From Antedon mediterranea (Eukaryota; Echinodermata; Crinoidea; Comatulida; Antedonidae), in assembly GCF_964355755.1 (NCBI RefSeq), contig NC_092673.1:16125001-16189000 (forward strand): a stretch of 64,000 nucleotides of DNA, written 5' to 3'. Shown here piece after piece: positions 45,501 to 54,112 of the stretch (the stretch's first letter is position 1; every line of letters starts with the position of its first letter). Made by a program: the position numbers and the translations under genes. Below the pieces are notes generated by a model. That model saw nothing but the letters and a program-made list of their open reading frames with translations, was not told where the DNA came from and ran no database searches.

Positions 45501-48500
45501 TTTAAATTTTAAAATTAAATAACTGAATGTTTATGTTGTTTACAATATTTAATTCTAATTCATTATTATTTCAGATCCAGAAAATCAAAGGTAAGTGTTT
45601 ATTGAGTTTACAGTCGGGCAGCAAAGTGGTTGACCTCGCGAATTATTACCAAATCAAAATTTGAATTGCCGCCATCTTGGAATCGCGATAAAGCAAGTAG
45701 TGCGGAAATACAAAATGCAGCAAAAAAAAATTTCAATAACATTTAAATAGCATATTCATACAACTAAATTTATATTAATAAAATTCAACTAAGGATTTTA
45801 CGAAAGATAGGCTACTTAAGAAATACTGCCGAGATCGGTTCCCCCACACGGCGTAGGGTACCGCAGTGCTAAGGGGCCTAGGTAGGAAAAAATCTGATTT
45901 TACCTGTTAAACATGCTTGAACCAAGGCCATTTTAATATATATTATCCAGATTATATATCAAAACAAACTGATAAAAGGATTTGTTGATTTGCTTCTGAT
46001 GAGAAAAGTGCCGGATTCATTTCGCTGACGGCGAATGAATACACGAATTTTCGCCATTTTCTAGCACTAGCCTTGGGTACCCAGACAGCTGATAACGATT
46101 ATATTCGATTGTCCAGACGTCTCTGCTACTGGTGCTCAATACTACAGTATGTATTACCATTGACCTATAGGTCCATGGTATTACTGTACATATAACTGTA
46201 TGTTTAGTTTTTGCTTTCTTTATGGCAAAATAAATATTTAATTTTTATTATTGCTTATTTTGCTTTAACTTTATCCAAGAAGAAGTAAATATTATTATAT
46301 ATATGCATATTACAGTCAAGTTGCAACTGCCACGAATCCACTCCACTTTGGTTACTAACTAAATAATTAATAGTATAACATCATAACTAACAAACAAATT
46401 AACAAGTTAATAAATTAACCACCATTAAATAATTTTATTTACAAAAAAGTATTTTACATACAGTATAACATGTAATATCTTATTTACATCGAAGTAAAAT
46501 ATGCCTATCAAACTATCTTGCTCAGGCTAAAATATCAAGTTAAATCATCGCAATAATAAAAATTTTTATTTTTTTTTTATTTTTAAAGACATCCGTTACG
46601 TACATCAATTTACAAATATCAAAATAGGATTGTTTTTGCAGCACAAGATGAATCACAAGTCTGATAGTTTATTCTTAGAAACCTGAAAGAAAAAAAAAAC
46701 ACCAATAATGAGCTATTCATAGTTAAATAATTTTAATGTCAACTTTAGTCATCCTAAATTTTGTCGCCATGATCACTACTATACACAATACTGTATATAT
46801 AAATATCATATGTACGACCATCCAAATTACCTCATCCTACCTACAGTCCTTCCTAGCCTAGGCTACATTATATTGTCATATATTTACAAACCTCCAACAG
46901 CCACAACGTATTTTCTTTGGCAAAGAATTTCCCGTAATATAGTCCTAAATTAATTAAATAAATCAAAAGGTCTAGGCCTAGGCCTTTCTTTAAATATCCG
47001 ACGATATATATCCATAATCCAGTGGATATAGATTCAACATTTTAAACATAATAATAATATGGCTTCACATTGATTATAATAAGTCGGCGATATGCCACTA
47101 AAAACTAGCCTGCGGCCCTCTCTATCCGCCTACAAATAGCACTGGGTTTCCGTCAAATGGGCTAGGCCTAGATAATACTACAAGTTGGGTACATTTTTTT
47201 ACAACCAAATAATCTACAATTATATTGCAATATTTACCAAACTAGCACCAAATCAAAAATAATAAAGCTACTAATAACATATTTTGGTATATTAACTGGT
47301 TTAAAAACGGATTGCACATAGTGATTTTGAAGGATTGAAATTACTCAACCACACAGCCTGTACTAAACATACGAATCCAAGATGGAGTCTGCTTAGAATA
47401 TATCCCCAGCTTTGAACGGATATTGAATCCGTCCCACAAGCTGAACCAAGCTTAAACTTTCAGAAAAGATAGATTAATAACCTAATAACCAACCACTAAG
47501 TTTTTATAAAGGTTCCGTGCTGATGAGAAAAGTGCCGGATTCCCTACGAAACCAAACAAATAAATCATGTAGCCTACCTCAACGAACACCTCCATCTGCA
47601 CTTTTTTCTTCAATAAGCTCTGTCGTCCTTTCCTGGGCTATTTATACCAAAATTTTGTGGCGGGAATAATCTTCCATATTAGGAGTAACAATTTCCAAAT
47701 ATAGAAAGATATAATTTAACCCGGATGGTGGAAATTGCAGCAGATTTGTAAGGGTATTCCCATGCAAAATGCTTGCCGCGAAGTGAAAAGCGAACCGGAA
47801 GTCACTATAACTTGGCGATGCTCAGTGACCTGCGCAGTTAAAAAACAGCGTTTTAACGGTTAAATGAGCACTTTGCTGCTCGACTGTTTACACCAACATT
47901 TTTTTTTAAATGTATCACTTTTTGTTTTAACAATTAATTTACAGCAACACTTAACTACTTTATACTTTTAACCAAACTAATTATTTGTATATCCTAGGAG
48001 GATAGTAAAAAAGGGCTTGATATTGACTTCACTCAGTGTATATATTTTTCATACTGTTTAATTCAGTAAACAAACAAACAACTGGCTGTTGGTTTAGTAT
48101 GTTCTATACCATAATCAATAAATCAGTAAATAGATGAAAGCACTCAGAAACTGAGTTAAGTACTTGGCAAAATATTGCCACTGAGGGAGTATGTTGAAAA
48201 ATACATTTTTTTTGCTTTATTTTATTTTTTTTATTTTTTTTAATTTTATTCAATTTCCAGGTAACATACACAAATCATAAACAAGGCACGGCATCATTCA
48301 ACAAAACAGAACAAAGTACTATCAGCACCTGCGGGTAACCAAAAGTGGATCAGTTCAAAAGAACTGCACTGTCGAGTGGCTTTCCCAACTAATAGTACGA
48401 AAAACGCAAAAGACATAAAAACACAGTGATAGTCTAGATGAATTCGATATCAGTAATACATTTATTCAAATCCCTTCTAAACCCCCCAAAGTTAAACAGG

Positions 48501-51500
48501 ACTTTGTTACGAACTTCATGCGGGATACATTCCCATATTCGAGGAAAATTAACAAACAGGGAGTATTTAAATGCATTAGTTCTAGCATACATGTGTTTAA
48601 AGGTGAGCGACTCTGGATACCGAGAATTAATTGTAAGGTATTCAAATATATCAAAATCAATTAAATTATGCAAACACTTAACTACAAAAATTATACTATG
48701 AAATTTCATTCTTTGAACCATATCTGGTAAATTTAGTATCTTAAGCCTGTCAGTGAAATCGCCTTCAACACACAATTTAGTAACCCGTCTTAATGACTTG
48801 TTAATAGCTATATTATGTTGTTTTTGATGTGGATCCCACACAGGAGCACCATATTCAATAACAGGTCGACATAGTGCATTAAAAAGTCGTAGTAAAATTT
48901 CGGTGTCATTGAAACCTACAAACCGTTTGATAAACCCAAGCATTCTCATTGATTTCATCGATACATCATTAACGTGAGCAGACCATGTTAAATCACGTGA
49001 GAAGTTAATACCAAGATATTTATGGGAATTAACAGCTTCAAGGGGATTGGATTCGATTGTATAAATAAAATGAGGGATATAATTACGTTTCCTAGTTATG
49101 TGCATGACTTTACACTTCTTTGCATTTAATTTCATTTTATTATCCTCACACCATTTGGAAATTTTACAAAGATCCTGTTGTAAGGTAAGTGCATCATGAC
49201 GACTGAATACAGGTTTATAAATTACTGTGTCATCTGCATACTGCTTCATAACAGAAGAGGTATTTAGAGGTAGGTCATAAACAAAGAGATTAAATAGAAG
49301 CGGGCCTAACACTGATCCCTGAGGAACACCCGAGCCCACTCTATCCCAATCAGAATGCTCCTTATTAAGAACAACACGTTGGAATCTGTCACTGAGAAAG
49401 GAGTGAAGACACTTTAGGAGAGGTCCACATACTCCCATGTTGTGCAGTTTCTTGATTACTAAATCATGGGGAACACGGTCAAAGGCCTTCTCCCAATCAA
49501 GGAATATTGCATCAATTACAGGAGGTTGTCTAACATCCATTGTTTGTGACCAATCATGATATAACGCTGAGGCCTGTGTAACACACGATCTACCTGGATA
49601 AAACCCGTGTTGCGTGGGACTTATAAATCCAAAAAATTGAAGATGAAAAAGAATGTTATCTGCTATAATACGTTCAAAAACCTTACCTATAATAGAACAT
49701 AGCGATATGGGTCGATAATTATTAACATCGTTACGATTACCGGACTTAAAGATAGGAGTGACATTCGCGAGTTTCCAATCTTTTGGTACAAAGCCATCCG
49801 TTAAGAACTTGTTAAACATTTTGCACAACACTGGGGCAATAATTGGAGCTGACATGGATAACATTTTAGGTGTAATCCCGTCTGGTCCAGGGGATTTGTT
49901 GGGTTTCAATGACAATAGAGCCTCGAAAATAGTTTTTTCAGTAATATTAATGTTATTAAGGGGAACAATATCTGGGTGAACACAATTACAGATCTCATGG
50001 TTAACATTGAAATTACGATTAGGTTCGTTAAAGTTTGACGCAAAGAATGTGGAAAATGCATTTACCGCATCGATATCGGAAACCAAGGGTATACCATTAA
50101 AAACAAAGTTTTTGACTTGTCCAGTCTTACGCCTTGTCTTAACATAACTAAAAAAACGTTTGGAGTCACCATTTACACAGGCGACACTTAATTTCCTAAT
50201 ATATTGTAAATGAGCTTTTTTTGTTAGGTTTCTTAATTTATTACTAAACTTTCTATATTTGTCCATCTTATTTGGGTTATGAGGATGACGATGAGCCTCT
50301 TTTAGCATTCGTTTCTTTTTACGAGCCATGGTAACCATTTCTTGAGTTATCCAAGCTGGCCTGTTTCTTTTTTTACTTTTGACTTTAGGGATACAATCGT
50401 TGATAGTGGCGAGAAAGAGGTCTTTAAAATTTTCCCACATTTCCTCACAGTCTGATTGTTCCAGGCACAGTCCCCAAGGAACCGCCCCCAACGTTGTAAA
50501 AAGATCGTCATGGTCACATTTACTATATTGATAATAATATCTATCTACAGGTTTAACTTTACTGCATCTAGCGTTAATATTAAAATAAACCCCAAGGTGG
50601 TCACTTGTACTGAGACCGGGATGACTTCTGAAATTACATACAATGTCAGGGTTATTGCACAAGACCAGATCAATAATGCTACTTTTGGTGTTAGATACAC
50701 GAGTAAAAAAATCAACAAATTGTATAGTATCAAGTGGAGCAATAATTTCTTTAAATTTCTTATAAACTAAGGGACTATCAACACCGTAATCATAATTAAA
50801 ATCACCAGTTAAAATTACACCACAGTACTTATGTAAAATAGAAAGGATAAAATCAACGACATCGTGGAATTGATTGAGCCAATCGTCATTTGAACTCGGT
50901 GGCCTATAAACAGCACATATTAAAACGTTAAAATTGTTATTTACAGTTATTTCAATAATTTTGACCTCAATGTTAGTAGGAAAGTCAACAATAGAGGATT
51001 TAAATGCGTTTTTCAAAGCTAACAGAACACCACCACCGTGTCTTGAACGGTCTTTTCTGTACACAACGAATGAGTCTGGAAACAGTTCCGTACTATCAAT
51101 AGAGGAGTCCAGCCACGTTTCTGTGACAATCAAGATATCCAATTCATCAATTGCGATACGCGCATGGAATTCTTCGATCTTATTCACCACACTTCTGGCG
51201 TTAAATAAAGCAACTTGAATAAGGTTAGTTTCAAAGATGGAAGAATCAGTTGATGTATTGCTGGATGCAAGTGACAATATACTGTTGTTGTTGTTCAATG
51301 AGTTGTCAAAAAATGAGTCCGATAGTTGTGGTAGATAGCAGATGTTACACGCCCATGGATTATCTTGATAAAACACATAACTATCGCTGCTCATAGGTAT
51401 GCACTTGATATGAAATATGTGATGACATTCACAGCAAATCAGACATTTTTGATTGCGTCTCGCCGTTTTAGCGCAAGATTCACATGTATTCTTCGTACTA

Positions 51501-53637
51501 TTACCGTTTCCAATATGCTGGCTCTTGTTCCTATGCATCAGCTCTGGGCCTGGGTGAGGATGAATGTCGCCACTAACCAACAAACATAGGTTAAAAGTCG
51601 AATAATGATTGGCGTAATATCTCACAGGCCTACTTGTATATCGTTTTCTTGTGGTGTTATTAATGCTAGCACATGTATGCAAAAAAAGAGAACATGACTC
51701 ACCGACACGAATGTTATAGTGAACATTTTCGTTATGATAGCTGAGTTGACGAACCAGACAATCAAATGAACCTGGTTGAAATATGATTGATCTCAGAAAT
51801 AATGTGCAGAGTAATGTCATCAAACAACTAAATAGAGTCATTATGATGTTAAATAAGGCAATTCAAATAGGTCCAGATATGTGTTTGTTGTACCGGTACA
51901 GCTAATCAACTAGCGAGGCATTGTACTACACCGTACTACAGCAGCTGGTTAGGCGCGAAATGCAAATCACGGCGTGATCCGGAATTCCTTAGTTCCGACG
52001 GCACAAATACATAAAAAAACATCTAAAATCCACAAAATTGGACCACAGATCAAACATAAATACCATCAAGAATGTTCACAAGTGAAATAATAACGACTGG
52101 ATACATACAAAACACCAAAGCAAAGTCAAATTCACTTGGAAAAACTGAAATTCCAAACACACTGAGGAGCACGATTAAAAACACGTCCGTGTCGTTCGAG
52201 TAGTGACCAGTCAATTAGGTATTAGCTTTTCAAATCCTGCTGGGGTTTATAATTTGTTTAAATAATTTTTAATGCAAACTTCGGTATTGCAATAATGACG
52301 TTTCTGAAAATCAAGATTGACCAGAACGATGGTTGAGGAGTGTCTTGAAGGCATGCTGATTTGCGGCACCCCTGCCTTTACCAATGGAATAAGCTTAATC
52401 GCTCGGCCATATATATATTTTGGTTCATGTCAAAGAATATGCCATGTTACAAGAATACAGAAGGCGTGCTATTTAATTTATATCATATTGAAGATAAGCT
52501 TTCGTGATATGGAATATATGCTGGTAATGACACATATGCTGGTACTAACATTTTAATTATCAACGCTAACAATAGTTTCAGTTGACTAGAACAGCAACGC
52601 CAAAAGCAAGCGGGTGAATTTGAAAAGAAATATGTTTTTTATAACTACTCGTTTTAAAAAACCTAAACCTTAAATCAAATTATGTTTTAAAATTACAAAT
52701 CACAAATAACTCTTACCTCTTGTACAAAAATGAAAAAAAAATTTTGCCCGTACAGTTTGTTACTTTAAGACTGCTCGCCGGCTTTTTAACACTAGCTGGT
52801 CTAAAAATAATATAATTTATGTTATCTGTGAAATTATTAATTTTCCGTAATTTTAAGTAAGCATGGTCTCAAAGTATATACCTATCTACATTGAAAATGA
52901 ATGATAACTTGAAAATTGTAGGCGCTATCGTGCTAACAAACATCCATACATGCATATGTATAGATGTTTGTATGTACATACGTATGAATGAATGAAAGGG
53001 CCTAACTTTCATCAATAATTGTTGGTTTTTTAGAGTTTGACTAATAATTTGTGTATATTTTTATTTCCAGACTGAGTCAAAGGAGACGTTTTTGGAAGTT
53101 TTTAAAAGGTATTTAACTATTCTATTTTTTAAGTTCAGAGTCTCATTTTTTTTTTTAGATTACAACCTTGTTTTTTTATTGTAACCTACTGTAGTTGCAA
53201 TTTATAAGAACTATATTTTTCTACCTTTTACATATAAATGCATTTTCAAACAAAAAATATAAAATATATAGATAGAAATTGTGTAATTCTTAGAAATGTT
53301 AAGAAAAACTCTTAATGGAAGAATCTTGAAAGCTTTCAAGAATATTTCTAGAAAGATAAGCATAAATTTTATGAAACTTTTTCTCATTGTTACAGATCAC
53401 TGGTTGATAGTTACTATAATTTGGTTTATTTTATTCGCGACCTTTGTCATCTTAATTATTATATATGATGGCTTAGCAGCAAGAATTGGCAATGGTATTG
53501 GATTGTTGGTAACTGTTGGTGGTGGCTGTATCTGGTATGTGCATAAGAAAGTCACCAAGTCTCATACTCAGTCAACAAACGCAGCAGCAGACGGACAGAG
53601 AGTACGCTATGCGGAAATTTCCCAACAAGAACAATAG
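21544..53637 (+). CDS. Membrane-anchored Roc-COR GTPase, 957 aa, 18 exons
   Basis: Exons: 21542-21725, 21946-22031, 24368-24432, 24887-25370, 26563-26714, 28172-28261, 28510-28689, 28900-29151, 29983-30177, 30399-30593, 30813-31115, 31213-31284, 31693-31909, 43626-43664, 44805-44870, 45575-45590, 53071-53108, 53396-53637. All introns are GT-AG and every phase matches; from the ATG at 21544 the sum is 958 codons including TAA-class stop (TAG at 53635). Roc domain: G1 GPEGVGKT (44-51), G3 WDHGGQ (310-315), G4-like VGTHKG (396-401). COR follows (about 498-750), then a CxxCxxC/His module (777-805), a Ser/Thr/Gly linker (825-860) and two hydrophobic segments (about 881-901 and 909-926). Known Roc-COR proteins are GTP-controlled dimers; here no kinase or LRR is seen. 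I infer a tail-anchored membrane GTPase. A further 5' exon could exist, since the exon begins two bases before the ATG. Confidence 0.85.
22270..22545 (+). repeat. Repeat copy paired with an inverted copy at 27.7 kb
   Basis: The stretch with CTTGATATCACTTTCATCTA and ATGTGGTTATGTTTTCACGG is matched, inverted, at about 27,700-27,958. The pair brackets exons 3-5 of the Roc-COR gene. Confidence 0.7.
22681..22780. repeat. Near-perfect hairpin in intron 2
   Basis: GTGAATGATGAAAGGTTATA on the left pairs with TATAACCTTTCATCATTCAC on the right across a loop of about 25 bases. The outer parts (ACAAATAATGGCAT / ATGCCATTATTTGT) pair as well. The flanking word ACAAATAATGAATGTTTATG recurs at about 38,373. 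Confidence 0.7.
24489..24582. mobile_element. Short hairpin MITE in intron 3
   Basis: Arms of about 40 bases pair almost perfectly (TGTGGAAAGATATCAATCTA outward on the left and its inverse on the right). Its arm sequence and right flank (ACTACCTGAATAAATGAGAA) match those of the 352-bp element at 29,241-29,592, so it looks like an end-to-end remnant of that family. Confidence 0.65.
24887..25370 (+). repeat. Coding minisatellite exon: 14 units of 27 bp
   Basis: Exon 4 of the Roc-COR gene. From 24,986 to 25,363 the unit AAAGATGATGATCATGACAA plus CCACAGC repeats fourteen times with few substitutions, encoding KDDDHDNHS each time (residues 145-270). The correct frame is set by the phase-0 acceptor at 24886/24887 and the phase-1 donor at 25370/25371. 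Two other frames are also open and on the - strand a hydrophobic one appears; these are artefacts of the repeat. The block sits between G1 and G3 of the GTPase domain. Copy number is likely to vary between individuals. Confidence 0.85.
25885..26465 (+). repeat. 30-bp minisatellite in intron 4
   Basis: About 19 units of AGTGATGAAAACTATAACAT plus TGATGATAAT. Most units keep one frame open, reading DENYNIDDNS, until a 1-base loss in one unit near 26,373. It lies between exons 4 and 5 of the Roc-COR gene and is not needed for a correct splice, since exon 4 (phase 1 out) joins exon 5 (phase 1 in) directly. It could still be an optional exon. Confidence 0.8.
27700..27958 (-). repeat. Inverted partner of the 22.3 kb repeat
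   Basis: Reverse-complement match to 22,270-22,545 (for example CCGTGAAAACATAACCACAT). Just to its left, around 27,450-27,466, a (TTGA)n run may be the tail of another LINE fragment on the - strand. Confidence 0.7.
28900..31284 (+). other. COR part of the gene (exons 8-12)
   Basis: Residues 414-752. Exon 8 ends the Roc-COR linker. Exon 9 has the typical COR start, NFLYDLGEIVYRPD followed by a buried Leu-Asp-Pro (VLDPMKLVEIF). Exon 10 carries the helical winged part (FEFLVALMIQLGFICE). Exon 11 has the aromatic strand-rich part (FFVPLRLAF, GYLPDVLFPYMIIDF). COR is the dimerisation domain that controls Roc GTPase cycling in characterised ROCO proteins. Confidence 0.8.
29241..29592. mobile_element. 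352-bp palindromic MITE in intron 8
   Basis: The two halves are near-complete inverted copies: TTTTAAAAAGATATCAATCT... pairs with the right end, and the inner parts (GGTCGTATCATCAGGCC / GGCCTGATGATACGACC) also pair. Transcribed, it would fold into a hairpin with arms of about 125 bases or more. It has no coding capacity. Confidence 0.8.
31693..31909 (+). other. Cys/His-module exon (exon 13)
   Basis: Residues 753-825 include CILCDVC, two downstream His and a later Cys, a pattern that could bind a zinc ion. The orphan exon at 17,446-17,650 shows the same length, phases and Cys spacing at the start, so the module is a conserved part of this gene family. Its function is not known to me. Confidence 0.6.
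32048..32244. mobile_element. GC-rich hairpin MITE, 197 bp
   Basis: TAAAGGGCCTTTCACACCTG at the left is matched inverted at the right end. The arms continue for about 70-80 bases (CCGGCACGGTTCCGGTCCGG in both). It is nested inside the Harbinger-like element, so it is the younger insertion. Confidence 0.8.
33757..33764 (+). promoter_or_regulatory. CRE-like palindrome upstream of the LINE ORF
   Basis: TGACGTCA, the consensus cAMP response element, lies 59 bases before the ATG of the LINE at 33,823. It may belong to the element's internal promoter. This is an exact motif match only. Confidence 0.35.
33823..37301 (+). pseudogene. APE-type non-LTR retrotransposon ORF with one frameshift
   Basis: Two overlapping open frames, 33823-35886 (687 codons) and 35874-37301 (475 codons), are parts of one protein separated by a one-base frameshift around 35,857-35,864. 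Domains in order: an N-terminal hydrophobic segment; a 2A-like motif GDVHPCPGP (residues 98-106); a PHD-like Cys/His finger (C113-C150 region); an APE-type endonuclease (HLNTRSLLPK, ISESWLD, GDFNVD, SDHF); then reverse transcriptase in the second frame (NYRPVSIL, DLQKAFDTVDH with catalytic Asp 112, GVPQGSILGP, YADD 198-201). The C-terminus has the RRP-like 'LWNSLP' end. This is a CR1/L2-superfamily LINE. It lies in the Harbinger-like element in intron 13, in the sense direction of the host gene. Confidence 0.88.
37302..37500 (+). other. LINE 3' UTR
   Basis: Contains GGACCACAATGGAAATAAG (about 37,371) and AATAAAG, then an A/T-rich tail of ATAAAAATAT units. The word before AATAAG is shared with the LINE tail at 43,309, suggesting a conserved 3' recognition motif. 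Confidence 0.55.
39491..40647 (-). pseudogene. CR1-like reverse-transcriptase fragment (loop of the foldback)
   Basis: On the - strand, pieces in different frames give FPDYLKLGLV and LKKPSLDHTCMANFRSISN (about 40,560-40,520), ILEKCVALDLIHFLDDNNLF (40,480), the DLSAASDTMDYSIL block with the catalytic Asp (40,300) and HVYADDTQLYISF (40,040). These are consecutive RT blocks of the CR1 clade, broken by several frameshifts and stops. Endonuclease and C-terminal parts are missing. It is not functional. Confidence 0.85.
40807..42522 (+). mobile_element. 5'-truncated non-LTR retrotransposon with target duplication
   Basis: The insertion interrupts the right arm of the foldback. The 8-bp target duplication TTTGGTCA is present at 40,799-40,806 and 42,523-42,530. 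Its 3' end is the short tandem tail TTAAGTAAGTAAG rather than poly(A). Removing it in thought gives an arm that pairs continuously with the left arm. The coding part is described separately. Confidence 0.85.
40820..42496 (+). pseudogene. Reverse transcriptase with FADD motif (frameshifted)
   Basis: RT blocks run in order through three frames: KSGKAPGIEGLPIEIWK (41,070), IPKKGDLSKPDNYRGISL (41,200), FIDFRKAFDSINR with the catalytic Asp (41,448), then after a frameshift GVVQGDPLAP-like sequence (about 41,620), LDFADDIAIL (41,755-41,790) and a long C-terminal part ending DVWRQIIMAP and TAA (to 42,496). The late 'EAILLYGCETWSLT' and 'GRPQ' blocks are typical of RTE-like, Daphne-like or related LINE proteins; I cannot fix the clade. 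Endonuclease is absent because of 5' truncation. Confidence 0.82.
43206..43455 (+). mobile_element. LINE 3' end fragment
   Basis: Contains AGGATCCCAATGGAAATAAG and ends CCTAATAAATTCAAATCAAAT. This is the 3' UTR and short repeat tail of a CR1/L2-like element without coding sequence; its core word is shared with the LINE 3' UTR at 37,371. Confidence 0.5.
43626..45590 (+). other. Linker exons 14-16, including a 16-nt microexon
   Basis: Exon 14 (39 nt, NTNVAGTSSSNQ), exon 15 (66 nt, VPSGTDTASGAGADSGDTIL) and exon 16 (16 nt, DPENQ) code for the flexible stalk between the Cys module and the membrane. Exons 14 and 15 are phase 1-1 and could be skipped or included without shifting the frame. Exon 16 changes phase 1 to 2 and must be paired with exon 17. 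Their acceptors (TTTTTCAG, TTACACAG, ATTTCAG) and donors (GTATGT, GTAAAA, GTAAGT) are good. Confidence 0.7.
44637..44775 (-). mobile_element. LINE or SINE 3' tail fragment in intron 14
   Basis: On the - strand: GGCCCATTGGGCCTTTTGTA, then GGTCAATAAATGTTTCTTGA and (ATTGA)n. This is a 3' UTR with AATAAA and a pentanucleotide tail, lying just before exon 15. Confidence 0.5.
45611..47886. mobile_element. TIR DNA element, 2.3 kb, in intron 16
   Basis: CAGTCGGGCAGCAAAGTG at the left is matched inverted at the right end (CACTTTGCTGCTCGACTG, ending 47,886). TTTA flanks both sides (45607-45610 and 47887-47890), suggesting a 4-bp target duplication. A direct repeat (TGATGAGAAAAGTGCCGGAT) occurs at about 45,998 and 47,521. 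The interior is AT-rich with no transposase recognised. It inserted about 20 bases after the donor of the 16-nt exon. Confidence 0.6.
48207..52250 (-). mobile_element. Apparently full-length APE-type LINE, antisense in intron 16
   Basis: The element includes the ORF at 48,434-51,841, an upstream GC-richer leader (about 51,842-52,220, 5' UTR) and a 3' end that on the - strand is A-rich with AATAAAATTAAAAAAAATAA (about 48,250-48,207). Exact ends and target duplication could not be fixed by eye. It lies opposite to the host gene's direction. Confidence 0.7.
48434..51841 (-). CDS. LINE ORF: PHD-like finger, APE endonuclease, reverse transcriptase
   Basis: An uninterrupted frame of 1,135 residues. 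Residues 1-30 are hydrophobic. A 2A-like motif GDIHPHPGP is at 91-99. A PHD-like Cys/His finger spans C120-C168 (CESC, CLICCECHHIFHIKC, CNIC). The APE-type endonuclease has FNARSVVNKIEEF (213-225), TETWLD (240-245), GDFNYDY (346-352) and SDHLG (413-417). Reverse transcriptase follows: NNYRPISL (707-714), LDWEKAFDRVPHD with Asp 782, GVPQGSVLGPLLF (838-850) and YADD (868-871). The C-terminal part (PVIEYGAPVWDP, later RIWECIP) is normal for CR1/L2-type proteins. All catalytic motifs seem present, so the protein could be active. It copies its own RNA at nicked target DNA. It shares layout with the broken LINE at 33.8 kb but differs clearly in sequence. Confidence 0.9.
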   Translation of the reverse strand: MTLFSCLMTLLCTLFLRSIIFQPGSFDCLVRQLSYHNENVHYNIRVGESCSLFLHTCASINNTTRKRYTSRPVRYYANHYSTFNLCLLVSGDIHPHPGPELMHRNKSQHIGNGNSTKNTCESCAKTARRNQKCLICCECHHIFHIKCIPMSSDSYVFYQDNPWACNICYLPQLSDSFFDNSLNNNNSILSLASSNTSTDSSIFETNLIQVALFNARSVVNKIEEFHARIAIDELDILIVTETWLDSSIDSTELFPDSFVVYRKDRSRHGGGVLLALKNAFKSSIVDFPTNIEVKIIEITVNNNFNVLICAVYRPPSSNDDWLNQFHDVVDFILSILHKYCGVILTGDFNYDYGVDSPLVYKKFKEIIAPLDTIQFVDFFTRVSNTKSSIIDLVLCNNPDIVCNFRSHPGLSTSDHLGVYFNINARCSKVKPVDRYYYQYSKCDHDDLFTTLGAVPWGLCLEQSDCEEMWENFKDLFLATINDCIPKVKSKKRNRPAWITQEMVTMARKKKRMLKEAHRHPHNPNKMDKYRKFSNKLRNLTKKAHLQYIRKLSVACVNGDSKRFFSYVKTRRKTGQVKNFVFNGIPLVSDIDAVNAFSTFFASNFNEPNRNFNVNHEICNCVHPDIVPLNNINITEKTIFEALLSLKPNKSPGPDGITPKMLSMSAPIIAPVLCKMFNKFLTDGFVPKDWKLANVTPIFKSGNRNDVNNYRPISLCSIIGKVFERIIADNILFHLQFFGFISPTQHGFYPGRSCVTQASALYHDWSQTMDVRQPPVIDAIFLDWEKAFDRVPHDLVIKKLHNMGVCGPLLKCLHSFLSDRFQRVVLNKEHSDWDRVGSGVPQGSVLGPLLFNLFVYDLPLNTSSVMKQYADDTVIYKPVFSRHDALTLQQDLCKISKWCEDNKMKLNAKKCKVMHITRKRNYIPHFIYTIESNPLEAVNSHKYLGINFSRDLTWSAHVNDVSMKSMRMLGFIKRFVGFNDTEILLRLFNALCRPVIEYGAPVWDPHQKQHNIAINKSLRRVTKLCVEGDFTDRLKILNLPDMVQRMKFHSIIFVVKCLHNLIDFDIFEYLTINSRYPESLTFKHMYARTNAFKYSLFVNFPRIWECIPHEVRNKVLFNFGGFRRDLNKCITDIEFI
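53071..53637 (+). other. Juxtamembrane and TM terminal exons (17-18)
   Basis: Exon 17 (53071-53108) encodes the basic LSQRRRFWKFLK. Exon 18 (53396-53637) encodes HWLIVTIIWFILFATFVILI, the conserved ARIGNGIG turn, a second hydrophobic stretch and a polar tail ending SQQEQ. Basic residues before the first helix suggest that the N-terminal GTPase part stays in the cytosol; this is inference from the positive-inside rule. The same pair of exons, diverged, occurs at 2,610/3,139 and 5,887/6,804. Confidence 0.8.
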
Positions 53638-53745
53638 ATCACAAGGAAAGACACTGTAAACAGCCCTTGTATAAAGAATATCAAAGATAGATGTAAAATG
53701 ATAAATATGTGAAACAAAATGGGAGTTTTGTCAGAATGATGAATG

Positions 53746-53751
53746 AATAAA
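53746..53751 (+). promoter_or_regulatory. Poly(A) signal of the Roc-COR gene
   Basis: AATAAA, 109 bases after the stop codon. The matching position in the 7.0 kb paralog is ACTAAA. Confidence 0.6.
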
Positions 53752-54112
53752 GATTTAGAGGGAGTTTAATTATAGATCACCATCCAAGGGTCATTATCAC
53801 AATCCACTCTCCATTCCCCTCTTTTATAAAGAACCATTTGTAAAAAAAAAATAAATTTCCCCTCAAGGAATTCAACCTTGCTTGTCAAATGAAACGACAA
53901 AATTGATTTAAGGATTTTTTTTTTGTAAGCAACTTTCTTAAAATAGAACTGTTATTAAAACTTGATGAAATTTGTTTACCGTTCCAAATTATATTATTGA
54001 TTGAAAAGAAAATTAGACTTTTCAGTTTACCTCAAGGAATATGTGTAATTGTGTATTAAAAGGACCGAAGAGAAAGAAGAGAGAAGAAATCATTAAATGA
54101 AATAAAGTAGGT

